Source: Tetmemena sp. SeJ-2015 (taxonomy: Eukaryota; Ciliophora; Spirotrichea; Sporadotrichida; Oxytrichidae). Taken from it: a stretch of DNA of 64,000 nucleotides. The DNA is taken from positions 1-64,000 of the forward strand of contig JAJKFJ010022473.1 of the NCBI GenBank assembly GCA_027382625.1, read 5' to 3'. Made by a program: the position numbers and the translations under genes. The notes below the pieces were generated by a model. The model was not told the origin of the DNA. It saw only the letters and a program-made list of their open reading frames with translations, and searched no databases. Positions 10,396 to 20,467 of the stretch are shown here, piece after piece; positions within the stretch are counted from its first letter, which is position 1; every line of letters starts with the position of its first letter.

Positions 10396-11562
10396 TCACT
10401 TATTGATGATCTCTGATCTTATATGAGTAAGCACCGCCATATTACCCCTCACTTTGTCCAGATAATCCAAATCTATCTCGCATGTAAAAAATCCTTCTTT
10501 GTCGCTCATTTGACCAACCTAAAATATTCACAACAGAAATAGATTTACAATATCTCCCCAAGGATCCACAACCATCGAATGCCCATATGACTAAGCGTTT
10601 TCATTATGTACTCCTACTTGATCGCAGGCAATAATGTAGCATTAGTTTTCAATCGCTCTCGCCCTCACTAGAGTTTCCCAATGAGCAGCTCCTGTCTTAA
10701 CATAAAATGCACTGGAAATCATCAGTACTTATGCACCTCTCTATACGTATTTGCGATACAACTCTGGATAGCGCAGATCATTAGACTAAGGAATATATTA
10801 ATCCGTGCAGATAATTTACAATTGATAGGCCTACATAGCCAATAGGAGAGAATACTGGATCAGGAATAGTTTTACCCGGCTCTAAGTATTTATTTTCATG
10901 AATAGTCACGCCTCCCTATATTTGTTTAAAATGCGAGAAATTACTTTGTGAGTGAGGTCAATATCGAATAAGTGAAGTTTTCGGTACTCTTGGCAAATAT
11001 TTCCCTCCTCATTTATAATTATGCTGGTACCTAAAGAAACGTCAGATACCAAGATATAAGGATAAAAAGAAATATGACATAATCAATCCCTCTTCAACTG
11101 AAAACCTTTGGATTCGGGATTAAAATTATTTCAACGCTTACTGTGTCTTTTTGTAGGGATATGCTCGCATTTCTCTTGGAATCCACCCAGCGAGAGCCAC
11201 ACTCTATTATCTAAAGCTATTTGCTTATACTTTCGGATTGTTAGTCCTGATAAAGGTTCTGCAAATATATATTTAAAGTTTATATGTAATGCATGCTCCA
11301 CTGATTTCTCATAAGACTCGGGCATATAGTGAAAGTTCTTAATTAATTTAAATTGTTAAAATTTCTCTGGTAAGCATATGAAGTTAGCTCCTCTTTCGAC
11401 ACAAGCTTCTATGTATTTCTTATTCTTAAGAAAGTTGCTTTCCTTATTAAAATAATTGAACTTATCTGGTCCGGAGCAAGTTTGAATAACTCCAACTATA
11501 GACTTGAATCTATCTCTCGTGCTTGACATAAGCTGGTTGTGAATTCCTAGTCTATTTAGCAT
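10396..11562 (-). CDS. Nitrilase-superfamily protein lacking the catalytic Cys
   Basis: It carries the nitrilase landmarks: FICLPEKF (catalytic Glu), VWLSLGGFQEK, EYRKLHLFDID (catalytic Lys), LRYPELYRKY, SSAFYVKTGAAHWE, RARAIENQCYIIA and YGHSMVVDPWG. Human Nit1 is of this type. The elbow that should read xCYDxRxPE reads ISNDLRYPE after splicing a 34-nt GT..AG intron, so the nucleophilic Cys is Ser. Two more short introns restore frame (29 nt before GGVTIHENKY; 30 nt before VGQMSDKEGFF). The block TTT...TTT near 11330-11357 may be a 27-bp IES. Start ATG 11562, stop TGA 10396-10398. It could be an intact pseudoenzyme; hydrolase activity is unlikely if the splice reading is right. Confidence 0.8.
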
Positions 11563-11819
11563 TTTATTTTAAATTTGCAATTTTATTATCACAAACGTTC
11601 CATCCAGCGCTTAATTCCACACACTCTTATAGCTCTAATTCTATTATATTTTGTAAATTATTGAAAATTTTTATTTAAAATTTGAATCACTATCGCACCG
11701 ACGTTGAATTTTAACATTTCCTTTTATTGAATGAATTATAGAATTATTAAAGGATATATAATATTTGGCAATTTAATTATCAAAAATATATAAACTCAGA
11801 CTTAAAAGATTAGATTGAA
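11563..11819. promoter_or_regulatory. Divergent promoter region, nitrilase and Gln-rich gene
   Basis: 257 bp of AT-rich DNA between opposite starts. Part is preserved in copy A (2525-2770), including ATTAAAGGATATATAA-like sequence before the Gln-rich gene. No other element is recognised. Confidence 0.4.
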
Positions 11820-13063
11820 ATGGATAAATTTTCTATTGACGAGGCGAATTCACCTTACATCAGCAATTCAGTGCATTAAAATGATCACCTGTTAGGAATA
11901 CCTCAGCAACCAAGAAATAAGAAGCAAGTCATTCGAGAAATGAACAAGCAGCAGATTCCAAGATATCAAAATTGTCAATTTTTGTTTTTCATTCATTGTC
12001 TTTGTTAAAAAGTGTTTAATTATGAGAACGAGAATCAAACTCAATAAAATGATTCCAGCCCTGACTAAATTCCTGAAAGCTCTCAGGAACTTATTAATTT
12101 TTAATTTCTTTCTTTTAAACTTGATACCTCAGAATTAATTAAAGTCTAGGAGTAGACTAATCAACTAAATCAAGAGCAGAGCCAGCAATAAATAATTGCA
12201 GCTCATGAAAAGAATGCAACATACTGGTAAAACAACCTCACTATGATTTAAGAGGATGAGAACGATAATTTTATTTCAATTTAGCGAGTATGGTACAAAC
12301 AAAGATTCAGCTCAACTTCCCTTCAAGCAACAATCCTCACAGAAAGTTACAATTTGCCAAAGGTATCAAATCTCAAAATAACCTTGACCAAATAAAAAAA
12401 GTTTATTAATTTAATCAATGAAGACAACTCTGAGAGGATGAGTTTAACTAATTTTGCGCAGCCCTAAAATGCAGTCTAAGAAGACGGGTCAACATCTTGG
12501 AATGCAAATGGATAATAAGAGATTATGGATAATCATCATTATCGTGGATACAGTCCAGATTTTTCTATATCTTCTAAGTTTCAATTGATGGGTCAACCTC
12601 GGTTTTAAACTTAAGAGTCCTTCGGTAGTGACATCACAGGTCTCTCTAAAATAATTGCAAAAGCTGATCAATCATCTCCACTTATGCAAGATCCATAAAC
12701 CATCAGATAGAAAAGATTTTATATTTGAGATAGGATGATAAGAATTCAAGCAACAGTGATTTCATAAACGATGACGATCAGGAAGCTAAGATTGTTGCGC
12801 TACTGAATGATGCTTAGAACTATTAAAATATTGACATGGGATAGCTTGAAGAGGATGATGAAAGCAAATACATCATTGAGGATAAAGAAATTCTTATTTA
12901 TTTTAACTGGAAAGATTTACGATATCAGAAAAGATTATCAGCTACAGGAACTGCAAAAAAGATAAGCTAATGCTCATAAGTCTTATTATGAGTTAGAAAT
13001 TTATTTATTTTTGAAATTCATCAAATGAGAAAGTACTTAGTTTAGTTTTAGACTTCAAATTGA
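11820..13063 (+). CDS. Gln/Asn/Ser-rich protein of unknown function
   Basis: The ATG at 11820 starts MDKFSIDEANSPYISNSV. One frame runs nearly 300 codons, rich in Gln encoded largely by TAA/TAG. The C-terminal part is recovered by removing three IESs with clear pointers (AGATAG, ATT, GAAATT), giving QTIRQDDKNSSNSD, then DKEIYDIRKDYQLQELQKR, then YYELEIHQMRKYLVQFQTSN and TGA 13061-13063. The end is likely coiled coil. Two further AT-rich in-frame stretches (about 11960-12015 and 12095-12125) look like IESs of multiple-of-three length. A decayed relative lies at 2.8-3.3 kb. No domain recognised. Confidence 0.65.
12705..12727. other. IES, 23 bp, pointer AGATAG
   Basis: AGATAG at 12705-12710 and 12728-12733; excision removes an in-frame TGA and restores QTIRQDDKN. 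Confidence 0.75.
12890..12914. other. IES, 25 bp, pointer ATT
   Basis: ATT at 12890-12892 and 12915-12917; excision joins EDKE to IYDIRKDYQ. The three-base pointer makes exact edges less certain. Confidence 0.6.
12996..13012. other. IES, 17 bp, pointer GAAATT
   Basis: GAAATT at 12996-13001 and 13013-13018; excision gives YYELEIHQMRKYLV in frame. Confidence 0.75.
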
Positions 13064-13181
13064 AAAATGTAGTTTCTAATGTAATTTTATAACAATTACC
13101 AAAAGAAACTCATTTTAAAATTCCTTAAATACATTTCAAATTATATATGGTAGATAGCATCTATCAACTAATGAAACGACG

Positions 13182-15439
13182 ATGAATTAATTTTCACCAA
13201 CTATTTCGAATGCCAATACAGAAATAGATCAGATTGATAAGACAACTGAGTGGTGGAAAGAAAAGCGTAAACACAATCAATAATTACTCTGGGCCGCAGA
13301 GGAAGGAAACTTGGAAGAGCTGAAGAGGCTGTTAGATAGAAAAGTTTTAGGAGATAAAGCTGCAGATGTAAACTATAAAGGACTTGATAATTGGACAGCT
13401 TTGCATTTCGCAGCCAATGAAGGAAAATTTGATATTGTCAAAGAACTACTCAGAAGATAAAATCTTGATAAAGATGCAAAGTCTACAATCGATAGAACTC
13501 CCCTGCATCTGGCTGTAATTAGAGGTTTTATGCAAATAGTAAGAACCCTTATTGAATCAGGAGCTAATAAAAATGCCAAAGATTTCGATGAAAACTCAGT
13601 TCTTCATATGGCAAGTGAATTCGGACATGGAGCAATAATCATCTATCTTATTAAGGACTGTTAGGCGGATCCTATGTAGAAGAACAAGTTCGGTTACTAT
13701 CCACCTGATATTGCTTAAAACTATTCAATTCAACAGCTATTTGAAAATCTATTACCTCATCTCTATGCTTCTTCAGAGGTAGCATCTTAGTTGGAAGAGG
13801 GAAAGAATTCTTATGGGAGAACAGCTTTTAATGGAGTATTACGTCACAATGATAGGATAAATGCTGTTCAGAGACTCATGAATTCTTACAAGACTGTTGA
13901 TAAATATCTTCAAACTAAGAATACGTAAGGTTATCACTATTCATCTTAAACTGTTTTTAGGAGTGAAGAAATGCTAATCAAAAGATTGAATGACTAAGAA
14001 CATTAGAGGAAGTATGGCAAGAATCATCCGTTGTCCGAGGAAAATAAGGACACAAATATACTGAAGAAGATAGAGAAACATGAAAAGAAGTGGAAGATGA
14101 AATTCATATAGATATGGCACTACGCAGAGGAGCAACAAAGGAAAATTGACTAAGCTGTAAGATCTAATAATTACTTAATTTTAAAGTATGATTCATAAGT
14201 TGGACCGGACAACTTCATACCTATCATGAAACTAGGATCAAGGCAGCTTCGGGTAGGTGTTCCTGAGTTGAGAAAATAAACATCAGACCAGATGGGACTA
14301 CGTTCAAAAGCGGGAAGCAGTATGCGATGAAAATACTCAATAAAAAACAGATAATGGGGAACAATCTCGTGAAATATGCAAAAACTGAAAGAGATGTTCT
14401 TACCTATGTTAAGCATCCGTTTATTGTTGGCTTGAAGTATGATAAATAATTTAGTATGCATTTCAAACACCAGAGAAGCTATTCTTACTCCTTGATTATG
14501 CTCCTGGAGGTAATATGAGCAGGCAGCTTCATAAGGAAAAGAGATTCAACGAAGAAGTGGCCAAACTGTACTTGGCAGAGATTCTTTTAGCAGTAGAGGA
14601 TCTTCACAAAAAGGATATAATTTATCGTGATCTTAAACCTGATAACATAGTATTCGACAAAGATGGGCACGCTCTACTGACTGACTTTGGATTGTCAAAA
14701 GAGGGAGTTTAAACTAATTATCAAGCTCGTAGCTTCTGTGGATCTCCAGCTTACTTAGCTCCAGAAATGTTGAAAAGAAGTGGGCATGGAAAATCTGTAG
14801 ATTGGTATCTGCTAGGAGTTCTTTTGTATGAAATGGTGGTTGGGATCCCACCCTACTACTCAAATAACAAGTAAGAAATAAAATGGTTTAATATCCTCAC
14901 ATTATAAAAGGAACAAAGTTTAAAAAATAAGATTTTTTAGAATATAATTTCAATTTCCTTATACATCAATTCATAATCTATAACTGATCTCTTTCTTATA
15001 ACTTCAACTATAACCATTTTATGATTTTAATTATAAAACTTAAATGCTTCATCAATACATTTATAGAGAGCAACTCTATCAGAACATTTAAAACGGTCCT
15101 TTGAAACTGCCCAATTTCCTTACAGAAGACTGTCGATAAATGCTTATCGCTGTAATTTTATCCTCTTAACAAATTTTTAATAGCTTTTAAATCGAAACCC
15201 ATTGAAAAGACTGGGCTCTGGTCCTAGAGACGCAGATGAAATAAAGTAGCATCCTTTCTTATCCTTCAATAAATTGGGAGGACGCTTTCAACAAAAGACT
15301 GGTTGTTCCAAAGCCGCAACTAAAGAAAGTTCTGAAAGGAGACATCCCTCTAGAAAAGATATATGGCAAAGGAGCATTCGACGAGGGATTCAAGGGATAG
15401 AATAAACTCAATGACTGGAGTTTTATTAGAAATTTTTGA
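13182..15439 (+). CDS. Ankyrin-repeat AGC-type Ser/Thr protein kinase
   Basis: The ATG at 13182 leads into four or so ankyrin repeats (NWTALHFAANEGKFDIVKEL, RTPLHLAVIRGFMQIV, NSVLHMASEFGHG). A basic linker follows, then a kinase domain: QYAMKIL (Lys), IIYRDLKPDNIVFDK, LLTDFGLSKEGV, FCGSPAYLAPEML, DWYLLGVLLYEMVVGIPPYY, LNRNPLKRLGSGP and an AGC-like tail (HPSINWEDAFNKRLVVPKP) to TGA 15437-15439. A 17-bp IES (AGTAT), a 10-bp IES (ATCCTT) and introns of 196 nt (14871-15066) and 32 nt (15152-15183) interrupt it. Around the glycine loop the +1 frame spells GSFGQVFL, so two single-base excesses near 14240 and 14265-14270 would have to be removed. This is either decay, sequence error or an unrecognised rearrangement. 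Confidence 0.75.
14436..14452. other. IES, 17 bp, pointer AGTAT
   Basis: AGTAT at 14436-14440 and 14453-14457; excision gives FIVGLKYAFQTPEKLFLLLD, a canonical kinase strand. Confidence 0.8.
15251..15260. other. IES, 10 bp, pointer ATCCTT
   Basis: ATCCTT at 15251-15256 and 15261-15266 with only TCTT between. Excision restores HPSINWEDAF, the expected AGC-kinase sequence. Confidence 0.75.
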
Positions 15440-15566
15440 AATATCCGCAAATATTTATCAAATGTAGTCCACACACTTTTTTATAATTATGATTTAAGCA
15501 ATAAGCTATTTAAAGTATGCACTTATGATAAATTATATAGAAAAATGATAGAGCAATAAAAATAAA

Positions 15567-16919
15567 ATGGATTACAATTCTTAATAAAGAGAAATATCAC
15601 ATAATCTATTAGACCCTTCTGAAAAGAGGCCCCTAATTGAATATTAAAACATTCCTGTCAATGCGAAGGATCAAGTTTGTAATTATTATATGTTTTTTAT
15701 TAAGCTGAACATATATCCCAGAGAGAAAACGCAGAACATGATTACACATAAAATAAAAAGAAAAACTCTAATTTTGGATCTATTAACAGTGAACAAGAAA
15801 GAGATGACGAAGAAATATAAGAAGAAACTAATCTAGAGGATTTGGAAGCCTAGCAACGCCCACAAGTTCAAATATAAATCGAGGCAGTTGAAACTTTGAA
15901 AATTTTCAGAGCCAAGAGAATTAATCCCCTAAATTAGCCTCCTCGATGGAATCTCAATTTCTCAATAGTCCTCTTTTTGGCTTTTGGGTATGCTCTTATA
16001 AATAAATTATTATCTTTTCTACATGATGTACATGGTGATTCAAAATGTTGTAGTTCTTTCTTCTTCCGACTTTAGAGTTATGAGCTCCAGGTAGCATGAT
16101 TGCCCTACTGAATTGTTTGTTATTTTCGCACTTTTCGAAATCCTGCCCGTAATTTTTTTATTAAAATAGAATTTGCTTTGCTGCGAGCTATATAATGATA
16201 AACTAAGTTTCGAAAAAGTATAGGACTAGAGAGGTAATCTATCTTTTTAATAGTCAGAAAATCAGAGTTAAGATAATTACCTTCGACAATAAAATCATCA
16301 AGGGTATGTTCATGTCTTAAATTTCATTTTTGAGAATAGAGAATATAATTTAAATGTCTATGGACGCTCTTCATTTCATAATTGCGATCTATATAACAGC
16401 AGCTTCACACAACGACCCAGAGGGTTCAGCCAAATGTCAAAGTTAATTTCCTACTTACTACATTTTGGCAGTAATTTGCATGACCTTTGGCTATCTATCC
16501 TTGATAAGATTTATCTACTTGCTCTTCCCTCACATTCTAGGGGACAGATATTTCAGGCAGTAGCTTACTTATCATATGTTTAATATTATTAGCAATTGAT
16601 AGATCAAATGAGAACAGCCACTGAGGAAAAGGAACTCAACATATACGAGTACCAAGACATTTTCAGATAACAAAGGCGCTTCATCCAATGTAAAGTATGT
16701 GCCAAAGACTACTACATGACAGAAAGAGTCGCACAGTTAAATTGCTCTGCTGGCCATATCATTCATAAGGATTGCGCAACCAGCTGGTTTAATCATTAAT
16801 ACCATCTTAACTGCCCAGAGTGCCTCGAATTCGTATTTCCTAAGCGCTACAAGTAAATTACAAATAAATAAAATGTTAAAATATATTTAATATGGATTGT
16901 TTACTATACTAAAAACTGA
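15567..16919 (+). CDS. Multi-pass membrane RING-finger protein (probable E3 ubiquitin ligase)
   Basis: The ATG at 15567 starts MDYNSQQREISHNLLDPSEK. After a 35-bp IES (pointer AAG) the acidic Gln-rich N-terminus continues to RWNLNFSIVLFLAFG, the first membrane segment. Further segments include ELFVIFALFEILPVIFLL, MDALHFIIAIYITAAS and YYILAVICMTFGYLSLIRF. The C-terminus carries a RING-like cross-brace: CKVCAKDYYM, LNCSAGHIIHKDC and CPECLEFVF (C-x2-C...C-x3-H-x2-H-x2-C...C-x2-C). Membrane RING proteins of this plan usually ubiquitinate cargo in the endomembrane system. TGA is at 16917-16919. A frame break near 16000 implies another IES. Confidence 0.7.
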
Positions 16920-16996
16920 TAACATCTTCAATTTAATTTTCTTTTCATTTCAGAGTAATTATTTCTTCATAAATAATTTTAATTTAAATAGAAAAA

Positions 16997-17612
16997 ATGT
17001 TGCATTCCCAAGACTCATCAGAGTAGCACTCATCATTGAGATTTAAAGATCCTAAAATATTTTTGAACTAAATTCAACATTCCCTCTAACTATCTTAATC
17101 AGAGCTGCCAGCTTCTTCCATTGACGAATTAAAAAGCAAAGATGGTTTTGAATAATTACAAGACACCTCTAATATTTTTCTCTTCCTTTTCAGTGAACTC
17201 ACAATCCACAAATGAGGAGTCTAACGATTCAATAGATATCACTCATCTCTATGGAAGGAAAGTTGCGCCACGTCATCACCAGTTGTCGCTTCAAAGCTTT
17301 TACAAGCATGTCATACTTTCTGAAACCCTGCATATCAAGTCTCAAAATACTCAAGCCAAATTGAATATAACAGAAGTAAATACTAAAGTAAAGGGTATTA
17401 GAGAGGCTAAAAGGTTACTATAAGATATAAAGGAATAAAAAGAAGCAGTGCTAAGAAAAAGAGAAAGGAAGATCAAAAATCAACAAGAACTCATTCAAGC
17501 TCTGTAGATTTGCTTAGAAGTATAAGAGGAGAAGGAAACTGGAATCAAAACAGGCGATGAAATAATTATATACAAAGACGATTTAATAATCAATTTATGT
17601 CTATAAATTTAT
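16997..17612 (+). CDS. Small charged protein with a C-terminal coiled coil, unknown
   Basis: The ATG at 16997 starts MLHSQDSSEQHSSLRFKDPK, 77 bp after the previous stop. An IES of 31 bp with pointer CTC (about 17166-17196) must be removed to join LQDTS to QSTNEESNDSIDITHLYG. The second half (ETLHIKSQNTQAKLNITE, GIREAKRLLQDIKEQKEA, RKRERKIKNQQELIQALQ) is strongly helical. No TGA appears until about 17820 in this frame, so the true end, near 17600, is uncertain and may need another IES. Not recognised. Confidence 0.55.
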
Positions 17613-17896
17613 GATTAAATTAAGAATAGTTAGATCTGTAGTATGATTAAAAAAAAAATTTAAATAGAAAATCCTTGCCTATTTAATCGAAAATAAGATT
17701 TAATATAGCGCTACTTCTCTTTGAAATTTAATGATTAGAATTAAGAAGCAGTTTTTTGTGAAAATTGTATTTAAAAATTTAAGAGAAGTATTTTATAGTT
17801 GTCTTAATTTAAAATTTTATGATTTAAGTAATAATTATTTTAACTATATCATATTAAGTATATTTTTTAATTGATTTTAATGATTTGATTGAATAG

Positions 17897-20361
17897 ATGC
17901 GCCACTATTGCTAGAAATGCAAACAACTGAGGCATTGCATTAATTTAATTTCAGAGAATTATTTATTGCCTTAACTGCTGCAGATCTTCTCTCAGCAAAA
18001 TTGTGATGGATAACTTATTTTGTGAATTATGCAAGGAATATGGTCATCTAAAAACTTGTTGCGTAATCTACTGGAAGAGAATAAGAGCAAAGTAAAGAAA
18101 ATTAAGGAGAAAAGTTCCTGCAGGATATTAGTCTCCAAACTAGATTATTCGGGGGGGCCTTTCCTAGTCATCACTTTTTTTATTAAAATATGAAAAATCA
18201 CAATCAACCCTAAAATCAGCTAAAAATAACAAATCTTTAGTCCAAATCAATTCCAAATGTCTCTCCTACTCATATTCTTTAATTTAGAAAATCAGCTTGA
18301 TTTTTTAGAAACTTGAAGACAAAAAATTTTTTAAGGAACTTAGAGAAAGAAGACAATACTTTTTTAATTAGAACATTTGTTTTTCAATATATTTAAAAAA
18401 ATATATAATGCGAAAGCTTACTTATTTACAAAAGAAATTTATATGTTGAGATAAAAATTCCTTAATAAAGGCTTTAAGCTATTTAAAGGCTAAGAAAATA
18501 AGGTCTTGATATTCTATTATGAAATATTTAGAAGAGAATTAGAATAATTGGATTTCATAATTTATCATGACTTTAAAGGAGCAAAGTAAATTTAATAAAC
18601 CTATAGACTTATATATTAATTTTAGATTATATTGTGATTGTGTGGTAGGACTAAAAATGAAGAGGGCTCGAATAAATGATATGATAGTTTAGAGTACTTT
18701 GAAATTTTTATTACATTAGATTTCTTCAACTTATGAATGCATCGATTTTTCAAAATTATAATGTCATTCCTTTTCAATTTAATTTTTGTAAAATGAAAAT
18801 TTCACGAAGGTCCTAAATATTTTATAAACTAAAGAATATGACTAGGAGAGACCTTTTGGATTTGAATTTGGACAAAAAATTTGTTATTTTTGGCTGATTT
18901 TAGGCTAGATAGTGATTTTTCATTTTTTCATGAAAAAAAGTGGATGACGAGGAAAGGCCCCCCCCCCGATTATTCATGAACTTTACGATGAGGAACTAGA
19001 CCCAAATATTTTTAATGTAAAGCTAGATATCCTAATGAGAGAAACGCTACAAAAACTAAATCATTTAAGTCGAAGGGATCTTATAAAAAGAGGAAAAAGA
19101 TCTCTTAACAAAGAAATTTCATTAAAGCTTTCAAGTTTATAAAACTCAAGTTAATCATCTTTCTAATTTGCAAGACAATAACTACTTTTACTCTTTTTTT
19201 ATGAAATAAATTGACACAGCTTTGATAAAATGAATCCAGCAACGACCTAGATACTCTATCAAGTGATTGAGAACCACTTATTAGAAAACCCACAAATGAA
19301 ACTTCATTTCACATACCTAGGAGACATTCAATTTATTTTATATTCCTCTCTTGCAAATATTAGCTAACTCAGATGCTAAAACAAACCCAAGGAATCGGGT
19401 GTGTATATCTTGATCCTTATGATGTTAAATATAAAGCACTCTGGGTGAGTAAACAAAAACTGGGAATGAGTGCCTATTAAGTGAATTTAAGAGGCCTCCA
19501 TGGAGATTCAAGTGAGGGAAGTGACAATACAAAATTGTAAAATTCATTTCAAATTTTAAATTGTTGTTATTGAAATATTGAATGGTGAAAGAGGTAATTA
19601 GAGAAGCGAGAACAGTGAGGGGTATAGAGGAGATGTTTCAGCTCCTAGGATACATGTCAGTAGTGGAGAATCTGATAGCCATGAGCAAAATATAAATAGT
19701 GATGGGGCTAATAAAGGCCTAAGTAGTTCTGATGAAAAGCCTCGTGATAGATTGGCTGGAGGATAGCGGAGATTCAAATGAGCTTAACATGAAAAATAAC
19801 CCAATTAGCAGCGAATTCCACAGCAGCAGCCCAAAAGAGGCCACAAGCAATCCTAGTTCTGAGGAAAGTAAAACACCAGAGCCTATCCCTAATCAATCTC
19901 AAGAAATGGGTGCTAGGTAAATAAGTTTAAGTCAAAGGAATCATATTTCTCAAAATCACTTTATGAGAAAGTGTTAATTTAAGGAATGAAGAGAGTAAGA
20001 GCGGAGATAGCGATGATTTGATGAAAGGTATAAGATAAGAAGAGAAACTAACTTGAATCAAAACTTCGTTTAAGAAGACTAAGATGATAGTGCTGCTGAA
20101 GATTATGCTAATTATGTGGCTAGTAGCACTGGCGCCTCAGGAGGAGCTACTTAAATTGTAAGTGGTGGCAGTTTATCAGGAGGGTAAAGAGGTCCTAGAT
20201 AAACAAGTGGATCTGATTCTAGTGAGGATTGGGTTTTCAAAGACAAAAAAGACATTAAAGCAGAGGAAATTAGAGTTGGAGACATTGCTCTAAAGGTTCA
20301 ATAAATGTGGATATTCGATGATTCAATACACAAGGATTACCATTTTTATTTGGAGTATTGA
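17897..20361 (+). CDS. Zinc-knuckle protein with a Ser/Asn-rich tail, split by an 825-bp TIR element
   Basis: The ATG at 17897 begins MRHYCQKCKQLRHC. After a 19-bp IES (pointer ATT) it reads IYCLNCCRSS and FCELCKEYGHLKTCC, that is, CCHC-like knuckles of the kind that bind RNA or single-stranded DNA. A basic segment follows (KRIRAKQRKLRRKVPAG), then the 825-bp element, whose removal at GATTATTC restores SPNQIIHELYDEELDPN. Downstream pieces join with pointers ATTG, GATAG and AAGGAAT, ending ...DDSIHKDYHFYLEY, TGA 20359-20361. A segment near 19190-19400 has unresolved joins. A tandem ATAAG pair at 20030-20039 must lose one unit for frame. Function beyond nucleic-acid binding unknown. Confidence 0.7.
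18143..18967. mobile_element. 825-bp terminal-inverted-repeat element used as an IES (TIR family copy 2)
   Basis: It is flanked by an 8-bp direct repeat GATTATTC (18143-18150, 18968-18975). Its ends are long inverted repeats of about 135 bp starting GGGGGGGCCTTTCC and carrying shared blocks such as TAAAATCAGC and CTCCTA-TCATATTCTTTA. It sits inside a coding region, and removal with one GATTATTC restores the frame exactly, so target duplication and pointer coincide. Inside, about 18461-18640 is open (KVLIFYYEIFRRELEQLDFI) but matches no transposase I know. I infer a non-autonomous DNA transposon. Confidence 0.8.
19534..19576. other. IES, 43 bp, pointer ATTG
   Basis: ATTG at 19534-19537 and 19577-19580; excision gives NTKLNGERGNQRSENS in frame. 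Confidence 0.6.
19746..19761. other. IES, 16 bp, pointer GATAG
   Basis: GATAG at 19746-19750 and 19762-19766; excision joins EKPRD to SGDSNELN and avoids a TGA. Confidence 0.75.
19935..19980. other. IES, 46 bp, pointer AAGGAAT
   Basis: AAGGAAT at 19935-19941 and 19981-19987; excision gives LSQRNEESKSGDSDD in frame. Confidence 0.75.
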
Positions 20362-20467
20362 TAATTTCATAATTGAAGATTGAATAAGTCATTTGTTGTG
20401 AAATTAGTTTAAACTATCTTTAGGCTAATTTAGTACTGATATTTATGCTCTATAAAGTGAGCTCAAA

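Larger units (their letters stand above)
7612..12000. repeat. Segmental duplication, copy B
   Basis: Catalase-like gene 5' end, upstream region, Ser/Asn-rich gene, nitrilase and the start of the Gln-rich gene are collinear with 1-3.2 kb. Copy A carries an extra 1.7 kb (inverted-repeat unit and transposase fragment) and lacks 9236-11523 of this copy. Copy B has the open genes and is probably closer to the ancestral state. Confidence 0.65.

Noticed and set aside
18143..18975. TBE-type (telomere-bearing) element at 18 kb
   Set aside because: The ends are G-run plus CCTTTCC with an 8-bp duplication, not telomere-like repeats with a 3-bp duplication.
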